Below, in pieces: positions 1-10,580 of a DNA stretch of 37,787 nucleotides. A program made the translations under genes and the position numbers. Numbering within the stretch: the first letter of the stretch is position 1; every line of letters begins with the position of its first letter. This DNA comes from Streptomyces niphimycinicus (GTDB lineage: Bacteria; Actinomycetota; Actinomycetes; Streptomycetales; Streptomycetaceae): NCBI RefSeq assembly GCF_018883605.1, contig NZ_JAHLEM010000192.1, positions 1 through 37,787 of the forward strand, in the 5' to 3' direction. The notes under the pieces were generated by a model. It searched no databases and was not told the origin of the DNA. It worked only from the letters and a program-made list of their open reading frames with translations.

Positions 1-1
1 C

Positions 2-2185
<2,184 letters not shown>

Positions 2186-2219
2186 GCGCTGTCAGTGGCG
2201 GACCGTAGTCTCCCCATTG

Positions 2220-4073
2220 ATGGCTGTGACGAGTGAACCCCGCGCCCAGGAAGGCGGTGCCGCCCCGCGGCACCGCTCCGCCACGCGTTCTCTCCTGCGG
2301 CTGTGGCCGTATGTGCGCCCGGTGCGGGTGCGGCTGTTCGGCGCGGCCGGGGTGGCGGTCGTCGCCTCCTGTCTGGGGCTGGTGATCCCGCTGGTCCTCA
2401 AGTGGATGGTGGACGGTCCGGTGGCCCACCGGGACCCGGGCGGGGTCTGGCTGGGCGGTGCGCTGCTGCTCGCCCTCGGCACGGCCGAGGCCGGGCTCTT
2501 CGGGCTGCGGCGGTGGCTGGTGGGGCGGCCCCTGGCCTCCGTCGAGGCCGCGATGCGCGCCGATCTCTACCGCCATCTCCAGCGGCTGCCGGTCTCCTTC
2601 CACGACCGCTGGGCGTCGGGCCAACTGCTGTCGCGGGCCACGACCGATCTGATGCTGCTGCGGATGTTCCTGGCCTTCCCGCTCACCTTCCTGGTGGTCA
2701 ACGGGGTCACCATCCTGGCCGGATTCGCCATTCTGCTGTCGCAGGAGTGGACGCTGGGCCTGGTCCTGGTGGTCCCGGCGGTGCCGCTGGTGATCCTCTG
2801 CTCGCTGTTCGAGACGCGGTACGCGACGGTGGCCCGCACCGTGCAGGACCAGACGGGCGATCTGACGACCGTCGTCGAGGAGGGCGTGCTGGGCGTCCGG
2901 ATCGTCAAGGGTTTCGGCCGCCACCGCAGCCAGGCCCGCGCCTTCCGCGCCCTGTCCCAGCAGGTCCGCTCCACCGAGCTGCACAAGGCGCGGCTGCTGG
3001 CCACGCTCTGGGCGCTGATCATGACGCTGCCGGAGCTGGCGATCGGCGCGGCGCTGGTGCTCGGCACGATGCGGGTCGCCGACGGGGATCTGTCGGCGGG
3101 CACGCTGGTCGCCTTCCTCTCCACCGCCCTGACGCTGCGCTGGCCCGTGGAGTCCCTGGGCTTCCTCCTCGCGATGAGCCAGGACGCGGCGACGGCCACC
3201 GACCGCTATTTCGACGTCATGGACGCGGAGCCCGCCGCGGCGGCCGACCGGCACCGGCCGGCCCAGTCGCCGGGGCGCGGCGAGGAGGGCTGGAGCAGGA
3301 CGGGCGGCCAGGACCGCGAGGGCGGGCTCCGGTTCGAGGGGGTGGAGTTCGCCTACGCGGACGCGCCGCCTCAGGAGCCGCCCGTGCTGCGCGGGGTCGA
3401 TCTCCATATCCGGCCCGGCGAGACCATGGCGCTGGTCGGGGCGACCGGCTCCGGGAAGACCACCCTCACCGCGCTCGTCCCCCGGCTCCAGGAGATCACC
3501 CACGGGCGGATCACCCTGGACGGCCGGGACATCACCGCCCTCCCCCGGGAGGAGCTGCGCGCCCTGGTGGCCGTCGCGTTCGAGGAGCCCACGCTGTTCT
3601 CCGCCACCGCCGGTGAGAACGTCCTCATGGGCGCCACCGACGCGGGCCAGGAGGAGCTGCTGCGGGCCCTGAAGGTGGCGCAGGCCGATTTCGTGCACGC
3701 CTTGCCGGAGGGCACCGGCACCGAGGTCGGCGAGCAGGGGCTCAGCCTGTCCGGCGGTCAGCGGCAGCGGCTCGCGCTGGCGCGGGCCGTCGTGGGCAGC
3801 CCGCGGTTCCTGGTGCTCGACGATCCGCTGTCCGCCCTCGATGTGCACACCGAGGCGCTGGTGGAGGCGGCGCTGCGGCAGGTGCTGGCGGCCACGACCG
3901 CGCTGGTCGTCGCGCACCGGCCGTCCACCGTGCTGCTCGCCGACCGGGTCGCGCTGCTGTCGGAGGGCCGGATCACCGCCGTCGGCACCCATCAGCGGCT
4001 GCTGCGGGAGAGCGCGGAGTACCGGTCGCTGATGTCCGGGCAGGAACGCGAGGAGGGGGAGAGCGGCCCATGA
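2220..4073 (+). CDS. ABC exporter half-transporter with degenerate ATP site (subunit 1)
   Basis: 617 aa: an N-terminal transmembrane domain of type-I exporter style (about residues 30-310) fused to an ATPase domain (about 365-610). Walker A is GATGSGKTT (407-415), the signature is LSGGQRQR, and the H-loop is VAHRPST. Two key positions are non-canonical: the Walker B catalytic Glu is Asp (LVLDDPLSALD, D535) and the Q-loop Gln is Glu (AFEEPTLF, E455). In heterodimeric exporters such as TM287/288 this marks the subunit carrying the degenerate site. The next gene overlaps by 4 bases (ATGA), so the two are probably co-translated as one dimer. The ATG at 2220 has no clear Shine-Dalgarno; GTG 2226 is an alternative start. 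Substrate unknown, probably drugs or lipids. Confidence 0.88.
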   Translation: MAVTSEPRAQEGGAAPRHRSATRSLLRLWPYVRPVRVRLFGAAGVAVVASCLGLVIPLVLKWMVDGPVAHRDPGGVWLGGALLLALGTAEAGLFGLRRWLVGRPLASVEAAMRADLYRHLQRLPVSFHDRWASGQLLSRATTDLMLLRMFLAFPLTFLVVNGVTILAGFAILLSQEWTLGLVLVVPAVPLVILCSLFETRYATVARTVQDQTGDLTTVVEEGVLGVRIVKGFGRHRSQARAFRALSQQVRSTELHKARLLATLWALIMTLPELAIGAALVLGTMRVADGDLSAGTLVAFLSTALTLRWPVESLGFLLAMSQDAATATDRYFDVMDAEPAAAADRHRPAQSPGRGEEGWSRTGGQDREGGLRFEGVEFAYADAPPQEPPVLRGVDLHIRPGETMALVGATGSGKTTLTALVPRLQEITHGRITLDGRDITALPREELRALVAVAFEEPTLFSATAGENVLMGATDAGQEELLRALKVAQADFVHALPEGTGTEVGEQGLSLSGGQRQRLALARAVVGSPRFLVLDDPLSALDVHTEALVEAALRQVLAATTALVVAHRPSTVLLADRVALLSEGRITAVGTHQRLLRESAEYRSLMSGQEREEGESGP

Positions 4074-5941
4074 CGACGGTCGAGGAGGAACGGGAGAGCA
4101 CCGACCACGAGGGCTGGGGCGAGGACGGGGAGAAGGGCCGGGCGCTGTCGTCCGACCCGTTCGACCGCGATGTTCTGCCGGTGCCCAAGGGCGCGTCGCT
4201 TTCCCTGCTGCGTTCGCTGCTCTCCCCGCGCCGGCGGCGGGTCTGGCTGGCGGCCGTCCTGCTGCTGCTCCAGCAGGCCGCCGTGCAGGCGGGTCCGCTG
4301 CTCGTCGCGTACGCCATCGACCATGCCGTGCCCGCCCTCCGCGACGGCGCCCACGGCCCGCTGATCGCCGTCGGCGCGGTCTATCTGGGCTGTGCGCTCG
4401 CCTCCGGGGCGCTTCAGTACGTGTTCATCCGCTGCTCCGCCCGGATCGGCCAGGACGTGCTGCTGGATCTGCGCGGCCGGATCTTCCGCCATGCCCAGGC
4501 GCTGAGCGTGGACTTCCACGAGCGCTACACCTCCGGCCGGCTGATCTCCCGGGCCACGACCGATGTCGAGTCGCTGCGCGAGCTGCTCAGCGAGGGGTTG
4601 GAGGAGCTGCTCGGGGTCGCGCTGTCGGTCGTCTACATCTCCATCACGCTGCTGTATCTCGACTGGGGGCTGGGCGGGGCGGCCGTGCTCTCCTTCTGGC
4701 CGCTGTATCTGCTGATCCGCTCCTTCCAGCGGCGCTCCATGCGGGTGTACCGCAAGCGGTCGACGGCGATCGCGGCGGTGATCGTGACGTTCACCGAGAC
4801 CATGAACGGCATCCGCCCCGTGCAGGCGTTCCGCCGCGAGCGCGCCAACGACGCGCGCTTCCGCGAGCTGAACCACCGCCATGAGCGCGCCAACGGGGAC
4901 GCGATCCTGGAGATGGCCCGCTATGTGGTCAGCTCCCGGCTGGTCGCCAACGCGGTGGTGGCCGCCATCGTGCTCTGGGGCGCCTACCGGGTGGCCTCCG
5001 GTTCGCTCGCGCTCGGGGTGCTCGCCGCGGCCGCGCTGTATCTGCGCAGGCTGTACGACCCGATCGACCGGCTGGGGATGTTCCTCAACTCCTACCAGTC
5101 GGCGGCCGCCTCGCTGGAGAAGATCGCGGGCCTGCTGGCCCAGCGCCCCTCCGTCCCCGAGCCCGCCGACCCCGAGCCGCTGCCGCCGCGCCCGACGAAG
5201 GCCCCCGGCCGGGAGGTGGTCTTCGACGGGGTGCGCTTCGCCTATCGCACCGGCGGCGAGGTGCTGCCCCGCTTCGACCTCACGCTGCCCGCCGGGCAGA
5301 CGCTCGCGGTGGTCGGGGCGACCGGCGCGGGCAAGTCCACCCTCGCCAAGCTGCTGGCCCGCTTCTACGACCCCAGCGACGGCCGGGTGCTGCTCGACGG
5401 GGTGGATCTGCGCGATCTGGCCATGCCCGAACTGCGGTGCGGTGTGGTCATGGTGACGCAGGAGGCGTTCCTGTTCTCCGGCACGATCGCCGAGAACATC
5501 GCCATCGGCCGCCCCGACGCCACTCGCGCCGAGATCGAGCAGGCGGCCAAGGCGATCGGCGCGCATGACTTCGTCGCCGCCCTGCCCGACGGCTACGACA
5601 CGGATGTGCGCAAGCGCGGCGGCCGGATCTCCGCGGGTCAGCGCCAACTGGTCGCATTCGCCCGCGCGCTGCTCGCCGACCCGTCGGTCCTCATCCTCGA
5701 CGAGGCCACCTCCTCCCTCGACATCCCGGGCGAGCGGGCGGTGCAGCGCGCCATGGACACGGTGCTGCGCGGCCGTACGGCGGTCGTCATCGCCCACCGG
5801 CTGTCGACCGTGGAGACGGCCGACCGGGTGCTGGTCATGGCCGACGGCCGGATCGTCGAGGACGGCCCACCGGACCAACTGATCGCGGGCGAGGGCCGCT
5901 TCGCGGCGCTGCATCAGGCGTGGCGGGACAGCCTGGTGTGA
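4070..5941 (+). CDS. ABC exporter half-transporter (subunit 2, canonical Walker B)
   Basis: 623 aa with a charged N-tail of about 45 residues, a transmembrane domain (about 50-340) and an ATPase domain (about 380-615). Walker A is GATGAGKST, the Q-loop is MVTQEAFLF, and Walker B is [12 protein letters not shown] with catalytic E545 intact. The H-loop is IAHRLST. Its signature is ISAGQRQL (I520-Q524) rather than LSGGQ. In a heterodimer this signature would face the degenerate Walker B of subunit 1, so both defects would fall in the same nucleotide site. The start ATG overlaps the upstream stop, which implies translational coupling. No terminator is obvious downstream; the next gene is convergent. 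Confidence 0.9.
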   Translation: MTTVEEERESTDHEGWGEDGEKGRALSSDPFDRDVLPVPKGASLSLLRSLLSPRRRRVWLAAVLLLLQQAAVQAGPLLVAYAIDHAVPALRDGAHGPLIAVGAVYLGCALASGALQYVFIRCSARIGQDVLLDLRGRIFRHAQALSVDFHERYTSGRLISRATTDVESLRELLSEGLEELLGVALSVVYISITLLYLDWGLGGAAVLSFWPLYLLIRSFQRRSMRVYRKRSTAIAAVIVTFTETMNGIRPVQAFRRERANDARFRELNHRHERANGDAILEMARYVVSSRLVANAVVAAIVLWGAYRVASGSLALGVLAAAALYLRRLYDPIDRLGMFLNSYQSAAASLEKIAGLLAQRPSVPEPADPEPLPPRPTKAPGREVVFDGVRFAYRTGGEVLPRFDLTLPAGQTLAVVGATGAGKSTLAKLLARFYDPSDGRVLLDGVDLRDLAMPELRCGVVMVTQEAFLFSGTIAENIAIGRPDATRAEIEQAAKAIGAHDFVAALPDGYDTDVRKRGGRISAGQRQLVAFARALLADPSVLILDEATSSLDIPGERAVQRAMDTVLRGRTAVVIAHRLSTVETADRVLVMADGRIVEDGPPDQLIAGEGRFAALHQAWRDSLV

Positions 5942-5956
5942 CGCGCGGGGCGAACG

Positions 5957-6085
5957 CCTTACGGTTCGATCGGCGACCGCGCGGAGCCCTTACGGCTGCT
6001 CGGTTGGCGCACGGATGCCTTACGGCCGCTCAGTTGGCCCACGGATGCCTTACGGCCGTTTCGTCGCCACGGGGCTCCCTTACGG
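5957..6085. repeat. Five CCTTACGG-cored repeats at ~30-bp spacing
   Basis: CCTTACGG occurs at 5957, 5988, 6018, 6048 and 6078, so the copies are 31, 30, 30 and 30 bp apart. The intervening bases are also partly conserved; copies 3 and 4 share ACGGATG just before the core. This fills the gap between the ABC pair and the convergent racemase-family gene and ends 5 bases before that gene's stop. No gene is supported here. Confidence 0.75.
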
Positions 6086-6089
6086 CTGC

Positions 6090-6764
6090 TCACTCGCCGT
6101 ACGCGTACGAGGCCAGGAGTCCGGCGGCGAGCACCGGATCCACGACCGGGACGCCCAGCCGCTCCTCCAGCAGGGGGCGGATTCCGATGGTGTTGAGGCC
6201 GGTGCAGGCGAGGAGCAGGGTGTCCGCACCCGACGCGACGAGCCCGGCCGCGGCCTCCAGCACCGCCTCGGGCCCCTCCGGGGCGAGCAGGTCGGTGGTG
6301 CGGTGGACGCCGTCGGGGCGGGCGGAGGCGGCGAAGTGGTCGCCGAGCACGGCGCGCACGGCGGGCGGTGCCTGGTCCCGGATGCCCAGCACCCCGACCC
6401 GGCTGCCGAGGCCCAGCGCGACGGCGGCGGCCGCCGAGCCCGCACCGATGACCGGGATGCCGACGGCCCGGCGGGTCTTCTGGAGCGCCGGATCGGCGGC
6501 ACAACTGATGATCAGCGCCCGCGCCCCGGCGTCGGCCAACTCCCGGGCAAGGTCCACGATCTTGGGTTCGGCGCGGGCCTCGGAGTCGTCGTCATGGATG
6601 CCGTGGGGCTGGCCGGGGATGCACCGCGAGACGGTCGGCAGGCCGTAGCGCTCCTCGATGGCCTTGCCGTGGGTGGCGACGGCGGCAGGGTCCTCGCTGG
6701 TGAGGACGCGGATCACCCCGATGGCCCGGGCGGTGGCGTCGGACGAGGACACGGGCACGGACAC
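6090..6764 (-). CDS. Asp/Glu/hydantoin racemase family protein
   Basis: 224 aa, GTG start with a strong upstream GGAGG (spacer about 6). The protein has the two-cysteine layout of cofactor-independent Asp/Glu and hydantoin racemases: IISCAADPAL with C88 in the first half and LLLACTGLN with C187 in the second, each following a buried beta strand. Such enzymes invert the alpha carbon of amino acids or 5-substituted hydantoins using the Cys pair; maleate isomerase and arylmalonate decarboxylase share the fold, so substrate cannot be assigned. It is the most distal gene of the minus-strand group with AroM, OPT and DUF1177 genes, but 269 bases of repeat-rich DNA separate it from the AroM gene. It may therefore be weakly co-transcribed or have its own promoter. 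Confidence 0.85.
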   Translation of the reverse strand: MSVPVSSSDATARAIGVIRVLTSEDPAAVATHGKAIEERYGLPTVSRCIPGQPHGIHDDDSEARAEPKIVDLARELADAGARALIISCAADPALQKTRRAVGIPVIGAGSAAAAVALGLGSRVGVLGIRDQAPPAVRAVLGDHFAASARPDGVHRTTDLLAPEGPEAVLEAAAGLVASGADTLLLACTGLNTIGIRPLLEERLGVPVVDPVLAAGLLASYAYGE

Positions 6765-6854
6765 GGTGGACCTCCGGTGGATGGGGCGCTACGGGGCGGG
6801 CGGAGGGTGCGGGCAGACGCGCGGCGGCGAACGGGGCGGGCGAGTACGCCGCAG

Positions 6855-6961
6855 CCTTACGAGGCGGGGCGGCAGGGTACGGGCGGACGCGCGGCAGCCT
6901 TACGGGGCAGGCGGGCACGCGGGAGCCTTACGGGACAGTCGGGTACGCGGCAGCCTTACGG
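6855..6961. repeat. Second CCTTACG repeat cluster
   Basis: CCTTACG cores lie at 6855, 6898, 6926 and 6954 (spacings 43, 28, 28), usually preceded by GCAG or GGAG and followed by G-rich DNA. They occupy the gap between the AroM and racemase-family genes. Together with the 5957-6085 cluster they bracket the racemase-family gene. No gene is supported in 6765-7033. Confidence 0.65.
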
Positions 6962-7033
6962 GCGGCGGGGGCCCGGAGGCGTTACCGGGGGGGCGGCAGC
7001 ATGTGGACGAGTGCGGGGCGGCGGCGCCCGTCG

Positions 7034-7825
7034 TCACGCCGAGGCCGCCACCACCTCTGCCGCCATCCGGACGGCGATGGCGCGGGCCAGCAGCACGGGG
7101 CGGGCCGCGGCCCGCAGCGCGGCGGTGCGCATCTGTTCCGTGTAGCCGATGCAGTCCAGGACGAGCCAGGAGCTGCCGCGGTCCACAAGGGTGCGCGCGG
7201 CGGCGGCGATGTCGTCCAGGACGCGCTCGGCGGGGCCGTACGGATCGGCGGTCGCGGCCTGGACCCGGCCGGGCAGCAGCTCCGCCCAGCGCTGGGAGAC
7301 GTCCTCGGCCTGGTCGGGGTGCGGGCAGACGATGCCCACGGGGTCGGTGCCCACGGTCGCGGCGACGGCCTGCTGCACCAGCGGTTCGGCGAACAGCAGG
7401 GGCTGCCGGGCCCGCACCGCCGGGAAGCGGCCGGTGCACAGCAGCAGGGTCGCGGCGGCGCCGTCCCGCTCCGCGCGGGCGACCGCGTCCGTGATGCGCG
7501 GGACGATCGCCCCGTGCCCGAGCAGTACCGAACGGCCGTCGCGCAGCCGGGAGACCAGCGGTGCCTCGCCGTCCTCGGGGGCCAGCAGCCGGCGGGTCGC
7601 GGCCTCGGCGTCGCCGTCGAACCGTTCGGCGTCGAGCGCGCCGTGCTCGACCAGGCGCACCCCGGGCAGCAGCGGTTCGGCGTCCGGGCGGAGGTCGGCG
7701 CGCGGGGCCTGGCCGATGGTGACGAGGCCGAGTGCCGGGGCCGGAGCCGGGGCGCGCGCCGGGTGTTCGGGGGGCACGGTCTCCGTGGTGTCCATGTCGT
7801 CCACAGCGTGCACGTCCTTTCTCAC
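7034..7825 (-). CDS. AroM family protein
   Basis: 263 aa from a GTG 10 bases after the OPT gene stop, with GAGGAAGG just upstream; GTG or ATG codons slightly downstream (for example ATG at 7795) are possible starts because the first 30 residues are Ala/Pro-rich and not family-like. The family signature LVTIGQAPRADLRPD is at about residues 34-48. The protein carries two cysteines in conserved-looking strands, LLLCTGRFP (C130) and LVLDCIGYTE (C225), much like the two-cysteine racemase fold of its neighbour. AroM proteins have no established reaction; the name comes from linkage to aroL in E. coli. Tight spacing to the transporter gene suggests translational coupling and a role in processing the imported compound. 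Confidence 0.88.
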   Translation of the reverse strand: MRKDVHAVDDMDTTETVPPEHPARAPAPAPALGLVTIGQAPRADLRPDAEPLLPGVRLVEHGALDAERFDGDAEAATRRLLAPEDGEAPLVSRLRDGRSVLLGHGAIVPRITDAVARAERDGAAATLLLCTGRFPAVRARQPLLFAEPLVQQAVAATVGTDPVGIVCPHPDQAEDVSQRWAELLPGRVQAATADPYGPAERVLDDIAAAARTLVDRGSSWLVLDCIGYTEQMRTAALRAAARPVLLARAIAVRMAAEVVAASA

Positions 7826-7835
7826 AGAGCCTTCC

Positions 7836-9536
7836 TCACAGGGCCTTGGTGAGCTGGCCCACGTCGTTGAGGGAGCTTCCGGCGACGAGTCCGGCGCCGA
7901 CCAGCGACAGGTCGTTCTCGGCCTGCTCGTCGGACTCCTTGCGCGCCTGCGCGTCGGTGATCCCGCGCCGCCGCCACAGGGTGTAGAGCTGACGGACGAC
8001 CAGGGCGCCGAGGACCATCCATCCGGCCTGGGGCGTGGCCACCAGGAGTCCGGTGGCCAGCAGGACGCCCATCTGCCGGGAGGGTCCGCCGAGGAGCTGG
8101 ACGAGCGCGCCGGGGATCGCCCACAGCAGCATGGTGGTCATGGTTCCGGGTTCGAGGCCGGTCTTGATGGTGGTGACGTAGACCTCGGCGACCGGCGGCA
8201 CCTTGCCGTCCTGGAAGAACGTCTTCCAGGCGACGGCGACGACGACCAGCGCGACCCCGAAGCCGACGAGCTGGGCGAGGTACTGCTGGCGCCGCCCCTC
8301 GATCTCGAAGGGCCGCCAGGGCGCGGCGTCCCGGCGCAGCAGCCAGCCCGCCTTGAAGTCGTAGCCGAGGTCGGCGAAGGCGGGGCCGGTGGAGGCCGTG
8401 TAGCCGACCAGCAGGGCGAGCGGCACGGTCGGGATGTGCAGCACCAGACCGATGATCAGGAAGATCAGGGTGACGGCGAAGGCCGGGAACCAGCCGGAGT
8501 GCATCGCGGCCAGCCCCACGATGAGCTGGTGGACGATGGCGGCGACACCGGCCAGCAGCACCCACCCGACCAGGGCGGGCAGGGAGAGCTTGCCGATCAC
8601 ACCGCCCGCGATGGCGACCACGATCGCGCCGCAGACGAAGAGGCCCATACCCTCCAGCAGTCCCCTGCGCAACTGGGGGGCCTGGACCGTAAGACCGCCG
8701 TCGGCATCCGGACCGTCGGCGGCCGGACCCTCCGCGGCCCCCGCGCCGTTGACAGCCCCCTTCGCGCCGCCCTTCTTCGTCCGCATCAGCAGCAGCGCTT
8801 GGGTCAGGGCGACGAGCCCCGCGCCGATCATCAGCCCGTGCGGCACATGGCGCGCGCCCAGGTCGAAGCCGAACTCGGGGGCGTACTGCCCCACGGTCAG
8901 CCCGACGCCGAACATGGCGAGCGCCCAGATGTTGCCCAGGAACCCCACACCCGCGGCGCTGGTCGGCAGCTTGAACAGCGCGCCGACGAAGCCGATCACC
9001 GCACCCGCGCCCAGGATCGCGGCCTTGCGCCCGCCGGTGTCCCCGGCCTTGATCGTCTCGGCCGCCGCGATCCCGGCCGGCCAGGAGCCGGTGGCGGGCA
9101 GCAGCTTGGAGTCGAACACCCGGTACAGCACCCAACTGTCGACGGCCAGGCCGATGACGGCCCCGCCGAGCATGGGCCACACCAGGTCGTCGCGCCCCAG
9201 GGCGAACGGCACCGCGATCGGGGTGAGCAGCGAGTTGGCCGCGGCGAAGGTGGAGCCGGAGATCGCCGACTGCACCAGGTTCTGCCGGTGCTGGGAGCGC
9301 ATCCGGGTCAGCACGCCGACCGGGATCCGGCCGATGAGCATCGCCACCAGCGCGCCGATCACGGCCGTGTTGGGCGACACCCCGAGCGAGGTGATCAGCA
9401 CGATGCCGATCAGGGCGCCGAGGACCGACAGCACGATGGTGAGGACGAGGGTGACCGGCTCGAAGGCTCTGGGGTGCGACCGCGGTGGGGCGTCCGCGGC
9501 CGCGACGTCGGCGCCGGCCTGGGGGTTCGGGTTCAT
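7836..9536 (-). CDS. OPT/YSL family oligopeptide (or peptide-like) transporter
   Basis: 566 aa integral membrane protein with about 14 or more hydrophobic segments. Recognisable OPT features include the N-terminal TM pair around ITSLGVSPNTAVIGALVAML, PLLGGAVIGL-type Gly-rich helices, the NIWALAMFGVGL segment and the region around GPAFADLGYDFKAGWLL. A hydrophilic, Gly/Ala-rich loop interrupts the middle (about residues 245-285). OPT proteins are proton-coupled importers of short peptides, glutathione or metal-chelate peptides. The ATG at 9536 was chosen because AGGAG lies about 5 bases upstream; an upstream GTG at 9575 lacks a good site. It lies between DUF1177 (61 bases upstream, hairpin in between) and AroM (10 bases). 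Confidence 0.9.
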   Translation of the reverse strand: MNPNPQAGADVAAADAPPRSHPRAFEPVTLVLTIVLSVLGALIGIVLITSLGVSPNTAVIGALVAMLIGRIPVGVLTRMRSQHRQNLVQSAISGSTFAAANSLLTPIAVPFALGRDDLVWPMLGGAVIGLAVDSWVLYRVFDSKLLPATGSWPAGIAAAETIKAGDTGGRKAAILGAGAVIGFVGALFKLPTSAAGVGFLGNIWALAMFGVGLTVGQYAPEFGFDLGARHVPHGLMIGAGLVALTQALLLMRTKKGGAKGAVNGAGAAEGPAADGPDADGGLTVQAPQLRRGLLEGMGLFVCGAIVVAIAGGVIGKLSLPALVGWVLLAGVAAIVHQLIVGLAAMHSGWFPAFAVTLIFLIIGLVLHIPTVPLALLVGYTASTGPAFADLGYDFKAGWLLRRDAAPWRPFEIEGRRQQYLAQLVGFGVALVVVAVAWKTFFQDGKVPPVAEVYVTTIKTGLEPGTMTTMLLWAIPGALVQLLGGPSRQMGVLLATGLLVATPQAGWMVLGALVVRQLYTLWRRRGITDAQARKESDEQAENDLSLVGAGLVAGSSLNDVGQLTKAL

Positions 9537-9557
9537 GGGGACTCCTGCGGGGTCCGA

Positions 9558-9603
9558 TGGGGACGGGTCGGTCACCCGTCCGCTGGGGACGGGTCGGTCA
9601 CCC
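9558..9603. repeat. 20-bp direct repeat with intercistronic hairpin
   Basis: A 20-base sequence starting TGGGGACGGG is present exactly twice (9558-9577 and 9584-9603, period 26). Between the copies ACCCGTCC (9574-9581) pairs with GGACGGGT (9587-9594) around a 5-base loop. On the minus strand this lies between the DUF1177 stop and the OPT ribosome site. It could be an mRNA processing or attenuation element; that role is inferred. Confidence 0.55.
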
Positions 9604-10560
9604 CGCCGGGGTGAGGGCCTGGAGGTGGGTCATGGGTCCGTACAGCTCGACCAGGCGCGCGAACTCCTCGGGGTCCAGGAAGCGGGCGACGCCGCGTCCG
9701 AACTCCTTCGCGGTCTCGACCGCGAACCGGGCCGCGACCGCGATGTCGGTCTCATGGCTGGCGCCGGTGGCGCATCCGGCCACCGCCGAGCCCGCCGTGA
9801 TCGCGAGACCGACGACCGGGGCGGTGGTGGCGACGGCGGGCTGGAGGATGGAGTTGAGGTGGTGCACTCCGTTGCCGTACGGCGTGATGTCCTGCGTGGT
9901 GATCGGCAGGATGCGCGCCGACTCGCCGGTCACGCTCTCCAGGACGGCCACCAGATCCTCGCTGACCCGCAGGATCCAGCCCTGGCAGACGGTCGGCGAC
10001 AGGGCGACGCCGCGGTGGTTGAGCAGCCGGTTGCCCTTGGTGGTGTCGATGGAGACGACCGCGTCCATCGTGGGCGAGATCTCCTCGCGGTTGCACACCA
10101 GGGTGTCCACCGGGGAGTCCATGAAGGGCACGGGGTCGTGCGGCTGGGTGGGGGCCCAGCCGGAGACATGGGTGGAGAGCGTGACATCGCCGTCCAGGAC
10201 GTCGCCGCGGGCGTGCATGTCCAGCAGCTTGGCCGCGGCGGACAGCGCCGCCACCGCCCCGTCGGCGTCCGAGACCAGCCCGATCCGCTCCGGGCGGGCC
10301 CCGACTCCGCCGAGCCGGCCGAGGATGCCCAGGGTCGGGGCGTCGCCGCCGCCCAGCTTGCCGCGGCGGCCGGGGACGGTGACGGAGACGAAGTCCGTGC
10401 TGCCCTTGTCGCCCTCGACGGTGCGCACCTCGACCTCGGGCGCCGTCTGCGGGTCGGCTCCGGCCGCGGCCTGGACCGCGCGCAGATGGTCGGCGAGGAG
10501 GGCGCCGCTGGTCTGCGGACGGTCGAGGAGTTCGATGATGTCAAGGACGTGTTTGAGCAC
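9598..10560 (-). CDS. DUF1177 domain protein
   Basis: 320 aa, GTG start (VLKHVLDIIELLDRP) with GAGAGG about 6 bases upstream; the length matches the family. Upstream codons stay open far into the repeat region but do not look like protein. Blocks typical of DUF1177 include LGGGDAPTLGILGR, GLVSDADGAVAALSAAAKLL, GDVTLSTHVSGWAP, SPTMDAVVSIDTTKGN, ITTQDITPYGNGVHHLN and ETDIAVAARFAVETAKEFG. The family has no established biochemical function. The order strand-VSD, GDVTLSTH, MDAVVSIDTT faintly recalls M42/M28-type aminopeptidases, which is only a guess. First gene of the minus-strand operon, divergent from iclR across a repeat-rich 373-base leader. Confidence 0.85.
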   Translation of the reverse strand: MLKHVLDIIELLDRPQTSGALLADHLRAVQAAAGADPQTAPEVEVRTVEGDKGSTDFVSVTVPGRRGKLGGGDAPTLGILGRLGGVGARPERIGLVSDADGAVAALSAAAKLLDMHARGDVLDGDVTLSTHVSGWAPTQPHDPVPFMDSPVDTLVCNREEISPTMDAVVSIDTTKGNRLLNHRGVALSPTVCQGWILRVSEDLVAVLESVTGESARILPITTQDITPYGNGVHHLNSILQPAVATTAPVVGLAITAGSAVAGCATGASHETDIAVAARFAVETAKEFGRGVARFLDPEEFARLVELYGPMTHLQALTPAG

Positions 10561-10580
10561 GGCTGGCCTCTCACGGCGGG

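Noticed and set aside
5959..6504. Minus-strand frame through the 30-bp repeats ending GRKASVGQLSGRKASVRQP
   Set aside because: It stays open only because the period is a multiple of three; it is out of frame with the racemase-family gene and has no start of its own in the repeats.
5957..6961. CCTTACGG repeats as a CRISPR array
   Set aside because: The conserved core is only about 8 bases, intervals are themselves related to each other, and no cas gene is present.
7149..9614. Long plus-strand open frame opposite the AroM and OPT genes
   Set aside because: The translation is Arg/Ser/Gly/Gln-rich without domains, while the minus strand gives clear family signatures and ribosome sites.
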